Assembly (NCBI RefSeq): GCF_900660615.1
Contig: NZ_LR215023.1
Location: 124,001 to 188,000 of the forward strand
Length of the DNA: 64,000 nt
DNA from: Malacoplasma iowae
GTDB taxonomy: Bacteria > Bacillota_I > Bacilli_A > Mycoplasmatales > Mycoplasmoidaceae
Direction of reading: 5' to 3'
Shown: positions 24,360-36,121 of the stretch, piece by piece
Layout of the letters: each line of letters begins with the position of its first letter
Position numbering within the stretch: position 1 is the first letter of the stretch
Made by a program: the position numbers and the translations under genes
The notes under the pieces: model-generated
What the model was told of the DNA's origin: nothing
The model's input: only the letters and a program-made list of their open reading frames with translations
Databases searched by the model: none

Positions 24360-25040
24360 ATGTTGGGAAAAAATTTATATAGAGTAAATACAAGTTGACT
24401 TCCAGGTTCTGGTGTAATGTCATTAACAGCACTTTTGTTGTTCGCATTAGCATCAGGAATTATGATTATTAACTTCCAATTTATTAGTGCATATAACACT
24501 AATGATAAGACACAATCTTCATATTATGATTTATCAGCATATCCTTTAGCTTTGATATTAGCAGTATTTAACGTTTTTATTGTTATATATTATATTTTTA
24601 ATGCTTGAATATGATGTGTTTCTTATACAAAAAGTATGGGCAAAAGAAAAAAGTTTAATTTGTTTGCCATTATATATTGTTTAATTTTTTCGATTCTATT
24701 TTTATGTGATTGTGTACTAAGATTATTTTTTGTTTTTTCTAATTTAAGTGCATTTTTTAACTTAAAAGGTTCTGACCCACCATTAGTTGTTCAAAACCCA
24801 TCTGACCCTAATGCCTTTTGAGGTTTTCAACCTTATCTTTTAATGGCTATTGGATTAATTTCGTTTTTTGCTTATGGAATAATTTGATATTTACAGAGAA
24901 AATGATTTAAAACAGAAGATGCTGAAAATTCAAAAAAAGATGTTAAAGATCATTATAGAAAAATTGAGTTTAATAGAAAAGTAAAAGCAGTTAATAAAGG
25001 TAAAGCTAAAAATTTATCTAAGAAAATAAAGGTGTTCTAA
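24360..25040 (+). CDS. Four-helix membrane protein, hypothetical (226 aa)
   Basis: Start ATG 24360, end TAA 25038-25040; several TGA codons (24393, 24606, 24612 and others) encode Trp. Hydrophobic helices lie around residues 20-40, 62-88, 100-123 and 160-180, and there is a basic C-terminal tail (KVKAVNKGKAKNLSKKIKVF). No Shine-Dalgarno of note at the start. It ends one base before the rarA start, so the two are probably cotranscribed. Family not recognised. Confidence 0.75.
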
Positions 25041-25041
25041 A

Positions 25042-26265
25042 TTGAAAAAAACAATTGATTTGATTCCAAATGATTTTGACGAAATGATTGGGTCAAATAT
25101 TAATTTTGGAAAAGGTTCATTAATTAGAAAAATGATTGAAAATAATTCAATCATTTCTTTTTTATTTTTTGGTCCACCAGGAACTGGGAAAAGCTTAGCT
25201 ATTAAATTACTATTAAAAAAATTAAATCTTAATTATCATTATTTTAATTCTTCATCAGATAAGAAAAAAGACTTAGAAGAAATATTACAAAAAACAAAAT
25301 CAGGTGAAAAACCAATTATTATTGTTGAAGAAATTCACAGATTAAATAAAGACAAGCAAGATAGTCTGTTGTATTATCTTGAAAAAGATTTAATAACAAT
25401 TGCTGCAACTACTACAGAAAATCCTTATTTTGTAGTTAATCCTGCAATAAGAAGTAGAATATTTTTATATGAAATAAAAAGATTAGATGATCAAATAATA
25501 ATTGATGAATTAACATCATATTTAAAATCTAAAAAAATAGATTTAGATAAAATTATTATTGAAAAAATTGTGGTTTCTAACTTTGGCGATTTTAGAAAAA
25601 TATTTTCATGTATCAAGCTAGTGTTGGATTACTATAAAGGTGAATCAACTGAAACAATTTTGAAAATGTTATCTAACGATGTTGGCTCAAACATTGATAT
25701 TGAAAATACAGTTTATTATGATTTTCTTTCAGCATTTCATAAATCAATAAGAGGCAGTGACCCAGATGCTGCTGTTTATTATCTTGCTTGTTTATTACAA
25801 AATAATAATTTGTTACCTATCTTTAGAAGACTTTATGCTGTAGCATATGAAGATATTGGTCTTGCTAATCCAGAACTTTCTTCAAGGGTTCATGCTGCAA
25901 TTGAAGCAGCAAAAGCTATTGGAATGCCAGAGGCAAGAATTCCACTTAGTGCAATAACTATTGAACTAGCCTTATCACCTAAATCAAATTCTGCAATCAA
26001 TGCAATTGATGAAGCAATAGCTGTTGTTGAAAAAAATCATTATTTACCACCTAAACATATCTGTGATAATCATTATAGTAACGCTGTTAATTTAGGAGTT
26101 AATGGATATAAATATCCTCATAACTACAATTTTAATTGGGTTGAACAAGATTATCTTCCAAAACAAATTAAAAACAAAAAGTTTTACAATTATAATAAAT
26201 TTAGTTTATTTGAAACTAAACAGCAAAAATATTGAAAAACAATAAAAAAAGAAAGAGATAAATAA
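25042..26265 (+). CDS. rarA: Replication-associated recombination protein A (AAA+ ATPase)
   Basis: 407 aa. Walker A GPPGTGKS (44-51); Walker B region IIIVEEIHR (92-100), with Glu where Asp is usual; sensor ATTENP; and the strongly conserved C-terminal block [20 protein letters not shown]. These define the RarA/MgsA/WRNIP1 family, which acts at stalled forks. The start is TTG 25042, behind AAAGGTG at a good distance and matching the expected N-terminus. TGA 26233 is Trp, adding ten residues to the tail. metG follows after 2 bases. Confidence 0.92.
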
Positions 26266-26267
26266 TA

Positions 26268-27834
<1,567 letters not shown>

Positions 27835-27845
<11 letters not shown>

Positions 27846-28512
27846 TATACTTTTTATATATGATATTTCTAAAACGCTTGATGCAATTAAACTAGAATTA
27901 GATTCTGAACTTTTTGTAATTGATGCATGTAATGATTTTGACACAGCAAAAGAAAAACTTTCAGTATTAAAGTATGACATTGTCATACTATCTTATGATA
28001 ATGATAATTTTAATGATGCTATTGCAATGATTCAATTAGTTAGAAGTAAATCAGTATTAATTGATATTATTGCTTATTCTCACTTTTATAATTTAGAAAA
28101 TATTTTAAATATCTACAAAGCAGGTTCCAATGATTTTATTCTTGCACCAATTGAACCAAAAATTTTAAAAGCAAAAATTTTATCAATGTCTAGAAAGTAT
28201 GAAGTGTTAAATTCAAAATACTTTAATAATATTGTTAAATATGGAGACTTTGTTGTTGATAGAGATGCAAATATTGTCTTTTTAAAAAATACACAAGTAG
28301 ATTTCACAAAAAAAGAATATAGAATAATTAGATATTTAATGAAAGCCAATGGTACACCAGTTTCAAAAGCTGAATTACAAAAAGCTATTTGAGGATATGA
28401 GGATGAAAAATCAAAAATTGTTGAAGTTACAATATCTCAAATAAAGAAAAAATTGAATAACAAATATTTAAAAACAGTTTTAAAAGAAGGTTATATTCTT
28501 GAATCTAAATAA
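27835..28512 (+). CDS. OmpR/PhoB-like regulator with degenerate receiver domain
   Basis: 225 aa. Residues 1-120 have the alternating pattern of a receiver domain (ILFIYD, YDIVILS, DIIAYS, NDFILAPIEP). The phosphoacceptor Asp position is Ser53, the conserved Lys of the KP motif is Ala104, and the second acidic residue near residue 10 is missing. Residues ~133-225 form a winged-helix OmpR domain: DFTKKEYRIIRYLMKANGTP, then VEVTISQIKKKLN and a terminal KEGYILE hairpin. It is therefore probably a phosphorylation-independent DNA-binding regulator. No histidine kinase lies nearby. It immediately precedes the pst operon, suggesting control of phosphate uptake (inference). Confidence 0.85.
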
Positions 28513-28528
28513 CTCTATAAGGGGATTT

Positions 28529-28572
28529 TTAATTAGGTAAATAAATTTTTTACTTAGTTAAAAATTTTTTTT
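28529..28572 (+). terminator. Probable terminator between the regulator and pst
   Basis: TTAATTAGGTAA (28529-28540) pairs over 12 positions (two G-U) with TTACTTAGTTAA (28550-28561), followed by AAA and eight T. Confidence 0.65.
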
Positions 28573-28575
28573 ATT

Positions 28576-28604
28576 TTGTTTCTCTTATTTTTGTATCATA
28601 TAGA
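28576..28604 (+). promoter_or_regulatory. Possible promoter of the pst operon
   Basis: TTGTTT, a 17-bp spacer and TATAGA, 30 bases before the pstS start. In AT-rich DNA this is suggestive only. I see no clear direct-repeat PHO box. Confidence 0.35.
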
Positions 28605-28633
28605 TAAATAAATAAGTAAAGTGAGATAAATAA

Positions 28634-29863
28634 ATGCAATTTAAAAGAATTGTTAAAATAGCTAGTTACTCTTTTTTGGTTATTGCTCCTATTGGTGTTA
28701 TAGCTGGATTTGCAAAAGCTTGAAATGCTCCAGAATCAATCAACATAGCTGGTTCATCAGCAGTTCAACCTTTGATGACTGCTTTGGGGAATGATTATAA
28801 AAATGCTGACGTTACAATTCAAGCAGGAGGTTCAAGTGAAGGAATGAAAGTTGCTGCAACTTTAGAAAAGGACTTAGGTAATGCTTCAAAAAATACTTAT
28901 AGTTCAGTTCAAAAAGCAACTATTGCAAATAATTCATATGACAAAAATGTTTGAAAAAACAATGGTATAAAAACAGTTACATTTGCTTGGGATGGTCTTG
29001 CTGTTGTTTATAAACCATCAAATCCCAACTCAAATCTAATAATAAATAAAACTAATATTTATGATATATATGCTTTGTTTTCGGGGATTAAAACCTATAC
29101 ATTATCTGATCTATTAAATAAGAATAATTCAAATAATGAACAAATTAATGAACCAAATATTATTATGACTCCATATGCTAGAACAGGTGGTGCTAGTGCA
29201 TCAGGTACAGCTACATCATTCTTAGAGGAATCATCATTGACTACAGAAAAAGGTTGAGAAGATTGAGGTAAAAAAAATAGTGTTGATCCTAATGAAGTAA
29301 AAAGAGCTTTATCAACTGGTAGATATTTGGGTTCTCATGTTGTAAACACAAATGAATCAAATGTTGAATCATGAAACAGAGTAAGCTCTGATAATAGGGT
29401 CGGTTCAATAGTTTATTTATCTCTTGGGTTTGTTGAGAAAAATCTAAGTGTTATTCAAAGTAGAGGTTTTAGAATAGCAAAAATGGAAGTTGAACAAAAA
29501 GAAAATGGTAAACAAAATAAAACTGAAATTGTAGAAGCATCTATTGCTAATGTTTCAAATGGTACATATTTATGATCTTCTCCATTAAATACCATGATAT
29601 CTACAGTTCATGCAACCCAAGCAACAAAAGATTTTTTATGATGAATTTTAACAAGCGAAGAAGCTAAACAATTAATCCAAAATGCAGGTTATGCGATTGT
29701 TACTGACGAAAAGAAATTTAAAATGGTAAGCAAAAAAGATTTTGAAGAAAAAAAAGAGTGAAAAGATGTTGATCAAAAAACTTTTTTTGATTTTAAAAAT
29801 TCAGATGTAACAATGTATGAATCAAATAGTTCAAATAACAATTGATATGGAGTTCCAAAATAA
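28634..29863 (+). CDS. pstS: Phosphate ABC transporter substrate-binding protein PstS
   Basis: 409 aa. Phosphate-binding signatures of PstS are recognisable: INIAGSSAVQPLMTALG, QAGGSSEGMKVA and YARTGGASASGTATSF. The N-terminus has one hydrophobic helix (about residues 9-27) ending GFAKAW with no Cys, so there is no lipobox. It must be tethered as an uncleaved signal anchor or be cleaved by signal peptidase I. Many TGA codons are Trp. It is longer than the usual ~300-aa PstS, with an extended C-terminal region. The stop overlaps the start of the permease gene (TAATG). Confidence 0.88.
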
Positions 29864-31884
29864 TGAAATTATTTGTAAAAAAAGATCAACTTAAAAAGGA
29901 TGTTAAACAAAGAAGAATCACCTTTGATTTGATAACTGAAAAGGCAACTCTTGCAATATCACTTCTAATGGGTTTAGTCTTATTTGGAATTATTGGTTTT
30001 ATTCTTTATAAATCTATACTTGGTTTCCAATTTTATGGAATAGAAAATATATTGTTTTCAAATAGCTTTAATATTTCTGATGGTAAAAATACAGGAACAT
30101 CATTCTGACTACCATTTTCATCAACAATTTTAACGACATTTATTTCATTGTTAATTGCTGTTCCAATCGGAATTAAAACATCTGTCTTTATTAAATTTAG
30201 GATAAAGAAAAAATATAGAAAAATATTTAGAATAATTAGTGAAACTCTTGCAGGAATCCCATCTGTTATCTTTGGTTTATTTGCTTCAATTTCTCTTGGT
30301 GAAGTAATGAAATTCTTTGGAATAAGTTCTTATTCTATTATCAATGCTTCTATTATGTTATCTTTCATGGTTTTACCAACAATCATTGCAATGACACTTA
30401 ATTCTCTTGAAAGTGTTGATGATAACCTTTTAACAAATCCTATTACAATGGGAAACACAAAAACAAGAGCAATTTACAAAGTTTATAAAAAAGCTGCAAG
30501 AAACGGAATTATAGTTGGTGTTATTCTTGCAATGGGTAGAGCAATTGGTGAGACAATGGCTTTATCTATGATATTGCAAAATGAAAGCCGTTACTCTGAT
30601 GTATTAAGTAGTGGTTTAATTGGTATATTAACAAGCGATTTAAAAACAATATCTGTAGTTATTTCAACTAATATGTTTGGTGAAAATGCAAATGAAACAA
30701 CAAGATCATTATTGTTTGCTTTCGGATTTATTTTATTTGTTTTTATAATGATCTTTAATTTAATGGTTTTATTTATAACAAAGAGCAAAAATAATAAAAA
30801 ACACAAATTTAAATGAATTGACACTTCAATTAATTTTTTAGTCAATAGTTTTATGTTAATTCCAAATGCTATTGCAAATGCATTTGATTATGTATTTTTC
30901 TCATATCGTAGAAAAACAAAATTACAAACGCCTGAAGAAATTATTTTATATACAAGAAAAAGAACTGAATCATACAAATTAGCTAATGTTTATACTTGAT
31001 ATAAATTAATGTGAGAAATTATTTCTGTATCTATTTGTTTTGCTTTCTTAGCTTGATTAATATTGGATATAATTTCTAACGGATTATATGCTTGAGGTTT
31101 ACCTTCATCTACTGTATTTCAATATTCAAAAAATACAACTGGGCAAGCATTTTTGAACACTTTATTAATCATAATAGTTTCAATATTTATTTCTTTACCA
31201 TTTGCCCTTTTAACAGCAATATATTTAACAGAATATAGTAAAAACAAAATGTTTAAAACTTCAGTTAATTTCTTCTTGGATTCACTTGGTTCAACACCAT
31301 CAATTCTATTTGGTATGTTTGGTTTAATATTCTTCATTGAAACACTAGGAATGACAAGTGGTGGTAGTAGAGGTTATTCTCTAATTGCTGGTGCATTAAC
31401 AATAGTGCTAGTTATTATTCCGAGTTTTACTAGAAGTATTCAGCAAATACTTGTACAAATTCCAAATGAAATTAGAACAAACGCTTTAGCACTTGGTACA
31501 TCAAAACTTCAGCTTATTACTAAAATAATTTTACCAAGTGCAATAACTGGAATTGTATCAACTACTATATTATCTATTGGTAGGGTCTTAAGTGAAACAG
31601 CTCCACTATATTTAACAGCTGGTCTTACAAGCTCTTCAGCAATTTCACTTGATAGATCAGGGCAAACTTTAACAACAAGAATTTATGCTCAATTATTTAA
31701 CATAGATTTAGTCAATAGTACAAACATCATGTATGAAGTTGCACTTGTTACTTTACTTTTAGTTTTAGGATTAATTTTTATTGGTTACTACATAGTACCA
31801 AACTATAAAAAGATAATTAAATATCTAGATGACAAGACAACATTTTTATATGTTTGAATAAAAGATAAAATAAAAAATAAATAA
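29863..31884 (+). CDS. pstA: Fused phosphate ABC permease PstC-PstA
   Basis: 673 aa in one frame, with TGA read as Trp (30106, 30814, 31855 and others). It carries two complete permease halves. The first (~1-305) has SETLAGIPSVIFGLFA and the EAA-like AMGRAIGETMALSMI; the second (~345-673) has LDSLGSTPSILFGMFGL and SIGRVLSETAPLYLT. These are the PstC and PstA signatures. A single long pst permease is also, as I recall, annotated in M. genitalium, so the fusion is probably lineage-wide. The linker (around residues 308-345) contains a soluble basic stretch. Confidence 0.9.
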
Positions 31885-31902
31885 AAGAAAGAAGACTTAA
31901 AA

Positions 31903-32757
31903 ATGGAAGAGAAAAAAGAAAATAAAATTAAAAGTTTATTTAAAAGAAAAAATAACAAATATATTATTACAAATGATGTTAAAGAAGATTTTGATTCTCA
32001 AAATGCTTTTGAAATTGTTAATTTCAATTTTTGATACAACAATAAAGCTAAACAAGCATTGTTTGATATTAATTTAAATATCAAACATAATAAAGTAACA
32101 TCTTTTATTGGCCCCTCAGGTTGTGGAAAGTCAACTTTCTTAAGAATGTTAAATAGAATGAATGATTTAATTGATAATGTTTCATATAGTGGTGACATTT
32201 ACTTCAACAAAGAAAATATATATTCTAAAAAAACTTCAGTTCTTGAATTAAGAAGTAATGTTGGAATGGTTTTTCAAAAACCCACTCCTTTCCCAATGTC
32301 AATTTATAACAATATTGCTTATGGTTTAAGATCGCAAGGAATAAGAGATAAAAAATTACTTGATGAAATTGTTGAAAGATCATTAAAACAAGCTGCCCTT
32401 TGAGAAGAAGTAAAAAATAATTTAGATGATCTTGCAACAGGATTATCTGGTGGTCAACAACAAAGATTGTGTATAGCAAGAGCAATTGCTTTATCACCTA
32501 AAGTATTATTAATGGATGAACCAACATCAGCTCTTGACCCTATTGCAACTAGTAAAATTGAAGAATTAATTTTAGAATTAAAAGAGAACTATACAATTGT
32601 TATTGTTACTCACTCAATGGCCCAAGCCCAAAGAATTAGTGATGATACTGTATTCTTTTTCAATGGTCAAATAATAGAATCTGGTAAAACAAAAGATATA
32701 TTTATGCAACCAAAAGAACAAAAAACAAAAGATTATGTAAATGGAAGGATTGGATAA
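31903..32757 (+). CDS. pstB: Phosphate ABC transporter ATP-binding protein PstB
   Basis: 284 aa. Walker [10 protein letters not shown] (70-78), PstB-specific [10 protein letters not shown]-loop [16 protein letters not shown], signature LSGGQQQR (from 181), Walker [14 protein letters not shown] and switch His in VTHSM. It has an extra ~35-residue charged N-terminal extension compared with the usual ~250 aa. Energises phosphate import with the fused permease. phoU starts 2 bases downstream. Confidence 0.95.
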
Positions 32758-32759
32758 TT

Positions 32760-33407
32760 ATGGCTATAAATTTTTTAAGTTTAGAAAAATCTGAAATAGA
32801 ATTGAAAGCTAATTTTATTGATCTTTTAAAACAAACACAATTTTTACATGAAGATCTTTATAATTGTCTTGTAAAAAATATTCCAATAGACGAAGAAAAA
32901 CTTGAAGATTTTTTGGAGTTAAAAACTAGAATTAATGATTTAAAAAGAGATATAAGGGATGACTCTATTTGAATTCTTTCAAAAGACCAACCTAGAGCTT
33001 CTCATTTAAGATTTATCATTGCAGTTCTTTATTCAATTAAAGATAATGATCGAATCTCTCAATATGCATATAATGTTGCTAAATGAATCAATAGATATCC
33101 TTTATCATCTAACATGAGATCTTCAATTCCACTTCTTTTAAAAAAATCTAATCTTTTTTTTCAAAAGGTAATAAATGTTGTTAGTTCAGATAATGTTAAA
33201 GAATATGAAGCAGAAATAAAAAAAGATGCTTTAGATTATAGAAATTTTTATAAAGAATTTATTAAAGGAATGATTAAGAAAAACAATTTAAATTCAGATG
33301 AATCAATTGATATGTATTTCAACATCTCATTAATATTTAAATGTTTTGAAAGAACTGTTGATCATTTATTAGAAATTTTTAAAAACTTTATGCTAATTTC
33401 TAGATAA
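32760..33407 (+). CDS. phoU: Phosphate transport regulator PhoU
   Basis: 215 aa, all-helical, at the PhoU position after pstB. Two PhoU-type three-helix repeats are suggested by DQPRASHLRFIIAVLYSIKDNDRI (split here as RASHLR and AVLYSIKDNDRIS) and FKCFERTVDHLLEIF. PhoU normally links PstSCAB to the PhoR kinase; no kinase is visible here, so it may act directly on the transporter. TGA 32970 and 33084 are Trp. Confidence 0.87.
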
Positions 33408-33424
33408 TTTAAAACTAAAAGCAA

Positions 33425-33447
33425 AAACTCCTAAATTTTAGGAGTTT
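33425..33447 (+). repeat. Left 23-bp target duplication of IS copy 1 (phoU terminator hairpin)
   Basis: Perfect hairpin with arms AAACTCCTAA / TTAGGAGTTT and a 3-base loop. An identical copy lies at 34610-34632 on the other side of the IS. Only the right copy keeps the following T run, so the original terminator was TTAGGAG plus TTTTTTT and the left copy has lost its U-tract. Confidence 0.93.
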
Positions 33448-34609
33448 GCTCGATTGACATGTGAAGTGCAACACTCAAAAAAGAGTGTGCACTTCATTTG
33501 TTTTGTTTGTAAGTGTTCACTAATAAAAAGATAATGAATATTAGGAGTGCTTATGAAAACTTATAAACATTTAACAAAAGAAGAAAGATGCTTAATTTAT
33601 TTTCTTTGAAATAAAGAAAAATATTCTATGAATAAGATTGCAAAAATCTTAAATAAAAACAAATCAACAATATCAAGAGAATTAAAAAGAAACACATCTT
33701 CAACAGGGATTTATTATTCATCAACTGCTCACAAAAAATACATTAGAAGAAAATCAAATTGTCATATGTTTTTTATGTTGAAGTACAAAAACTTCACAGA
33801 TCTTTTTATTCAAAAATTTAATCCTAAATCTCATGGTGTAGAAGCTACAATTTTTTGAATAAAAGAAAACTATCCGTTAGTTAAAGTTCCAAGTGCTAGG
33901 CAAGTATTTAGATGAATCAATAGCAAGATTTGAAAGATACAAAGAAGAGATTGTTTAAGAAGAAAATATGTTAAAGGAAAAAGAAGAAAAATAGGTATAT
34001 TTTCTAAAATTGATGGAAAATACTGCATTCCTTATAGTCTAAGACCAGAAAAGATAAACAATAGAAAAGAATTTGGACATTGAGAAGCTGATCTAATAGT
34101 TAGTAAAAGGCAAAGTGGTTATTACCACTTATTGACATTAGTGGAAAGAAAAACAAGGTTGGCAATTATTAGAAAAATAAAAGGGAAGAACGCTAGATCA
34201 ATGATGGCTAAAATGTATACCATTATTCGAGATGAAAAACTCCCAATAAAAAGCATCACTGTTGATAATGGGTTAGAGTTTCAAATGATGGGAATAACTG
34301 CAAAACAATTCAACTTTAAAGTTTATTATTGCCAACCTTATTCTTCATTCCAAAGAGGGTCCAACGAGAACATAAATGGGATAGTTAGAAGATGATATAA
34401 AAAAGGAACTGACTTCAGTTTAGTAAGTGAAGATAAAATAAAAACTCTTGAATGAAAAGTAAACAACATCCCAAGAAAAATGTTTGGTTATAAAACAGCT
34501 TACCAAATGTATCAAGAAAATATTTAAAAGAAAAAAACTCTCAACTTATATTTCAAAGTCGAGAGTTTAATGTAACATTGAAGTGTTGCACTTCACATGT
34601 CAGTTAGGG
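33448..34609 (+). mobile_element. IS30-family insertion sequence, copy 1 (IS1630-like, 1162 bp)
   Basis: Bounded by terminal inverted repeats sharing TGACATGTGAAGTGCAACAC (left from about 33457; right reads the complement near 34582-34603). It lies between two 23-bp duplicates of a hairpin. The left end contains an imperfect hairpin (GAAGTGC...GCACTTC, 33471-33497) able to block read-through. The right end holds a hairpin with ACTCTC/GAGAGT arms as the element's own terminator. Two further near-identical copies lie at 50587-51747 and 57448-58608. Confidence 0.95.
33553..34527 (+). CDS. IS30-family transposase, copy 1
   Basis: 324 aa. N-terminal HTH: KEERCLIYFLWNKEKYSMNK followed by ILNKNKSTISRELKRN, the IS30 signature. 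Catalytic DDE residues are Asp180 (HWEADLIV), Asp238 (ITVDNGLEF) and Glu272 (GSNENING), with exactly 33 residues between the second Asp and Glu as in IS30. Four or more TGA codons encode Trp, and the frame is intact, so the enzyme is probably functional. ATG 33553 follows AGGAGTG. It differs from the other copies by a few bases, for example Thr where copies 2 and 3 have Asn in SxAHKK. Confidence 0.95.
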
Positions 34610-34632
34610 AAACTCCTAAATTTTAGGAGTTT
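34610..34632 (+). repeat. Right 23-bp target duplication of IS copy 1 (retains terminator)
   Basis: Identical to 33425-33447 and followed by four more T (34633-34636 region), so it still looks like a working terminator. Confidence 0.93.
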
Positions 34633-34724
34633 TTTTGTTATTTTCTTTCAAAAAAATCTATTTATAAAGTGGGGAGGTAAAAAGAAAATAAAATTACAAA
34701 ATATTTTTTTAAAGGAGTAAAATA

Positions 34725-34985
34725 ATGCAAAAATTAACAATAAAAGAAAAACAAGAAATTAGAGGCGGGTTTAATTGATGAGCAATTGGTATACTTGTAT
34801 CATTAATAATTCAAGCAGTAGTTTCTTTAATACAAGGAGCTACTGGGGTTTATCAAGTTGCTACTGCTAAATCAACTGGTGATTCATCAACAAAACAAAA
34901 TTATAGTTCTTATACTAGAAATAATGGATTTTTAAGACTTTCAAAATATCCATCTAGAACAAACATAAATATGGGTATTTTATAG
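34725..34985 (+). CDS. Small peptide precursor with double-glycine-type leader (86 aa)
   Basis: ATG 34725 follows a perfect AAAGGAG (34711-34717). The N-terminus MQKLTIKEKQEIRGG resembles the leader of class II bacteriocins and quorum peptides that are cut after Gly-Gly by C39-peptidase ABC transporters. After Gly15 comes FNWWAIGILVSLIIQAVVSL, an aromatic and hydrophobic helix, then a polar Ser/Thr/Asn/Tyr-rich tail. Two adjacent TGA codons (34776-34781) are both Trp. No transporter or immunity gene is visible nearby. A small membrane-anchored protein is the main alternative. A strong terminator follows, so it is a self-contained unit. Confidence 0.6.
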
Positions 34986-35038
34986 TTTATATATAAATCA
35001 ATACAATCTAGATATTAAATATCACAAGTAATAATTTA

Positions 35039-35073
35039 CCCCTAAACAAAATTGTTTAGGGGTTTTGTTTTTT
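35039..35073 (+). terminator. Terminator after the small peptide gene
   Basis: 9-bp stem CCCCTAAAC / GTTTAGGGG, 6-base loop, then TTTTGTTTTTT. It also lies just beyond the hemW stop on the minus strand and could act in both directions. Confidence 0.9.
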
Positions 35074-36121
35074 ATATTAGGTCAATTAAAATTTCATTCA
35101 AAATGTTAACATTGTTAGCTTTTAGTTTATTGTCTTTAATAGTTACCAAAGAATAATTAATTTTGTTTTTAAAATATTCATATGCTTTTTTATTTATTTC
35201 TTTATTAAGGTCTATTCCATCAATTTTTCTCAACCCCATCATCAGTATGTATAAGTAAATATCTTTTTGTTTTCAATTTTGATTTTTTTTATAATAGTTT
35301 AAATAACTACCATAATTTTGATAGTAAACATTTTTTTCAAAACCATATGCACCAATTCCAATAGCTTTTCAATCTTCAAGATCTCAATAAGCTAAATTAT
35401 GTTTTGAAAAGTATTTTTTATCAATAGATCAATTTGAAACTTCATATCTTGTATATCCAATCTTTTCCATTACATTTTCAATATGTTCTAATTGGTCCTC
35501 TTCTGTTTCTATATCAATAACTTCATTTCTTTTATTCATAATTGATCCATCTTTTATTTCTAAAGCATAAAAAGATACATGTTTGATATTGTTTCTTTTA
35601 ATAAATTCAATTGATTCATTTATGTCACTAATTTTTAATAATGGTAAATTATAAATAAAATCACAAGAAACATTATTAATGTTATGTTTATATAAAAGAT
35701 TTATTGCTTTTTCAACTACAATGTTTGTGTGCTTTCTGTTTAGCAATCTAAGAATTTTTTCATTTGTTGTTTGAACTCCAAGTGAAACCCGATTTACATT
35801 ATTATTTTTTAAAATATTAACCTGGCTTTCGGTTACAAATTCTGGATTTAGTTCAATTGTGAATTCGGTTTGAGAATCAATATTTTTTTGTAATGAAGAT
35901 AATAAAATATCAAGATTATGGTCAGATAAAAAATTAGGGGTTCCCCCACCTATATAAATAGTTTTGCACTTATTGAAAAAACCTGAAATTTCATCCACTA
36001 TTTTTTCTAAATATAAATCAACCTCTTCGTTTGAAGAAGGAATTTTTCTTACAAAATCACAGTATGTACATATATGCTTGCAAAATGGGATGTGAATGTA
36101 TAAATGTTTTGTATTATTCAT
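35072..36121 (-). CDS. hemW: HemW-like radical SAM protein
   Basis: 349 aa on the minus strand. Radical-SAM motif CKHICTYC (Cys14, Cys18, Cys21), preceded by LYIHIPF, then IYIGGGTPNFL and ELNPEFVT, the HemN/HemW pattern. HemW lacks the extra Cys and N-terminal extension of true HemN oxidases and is a heme chaperone in other bacteria. Heme use is not expected in mycoplasmas, so the real role is unclear. Several TGA codons (first at 35429-35431) are Trp; the C-terminal 119 residues appear only with that code. The start overlaps miaA by 8 bases. Confidence 0.85.
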
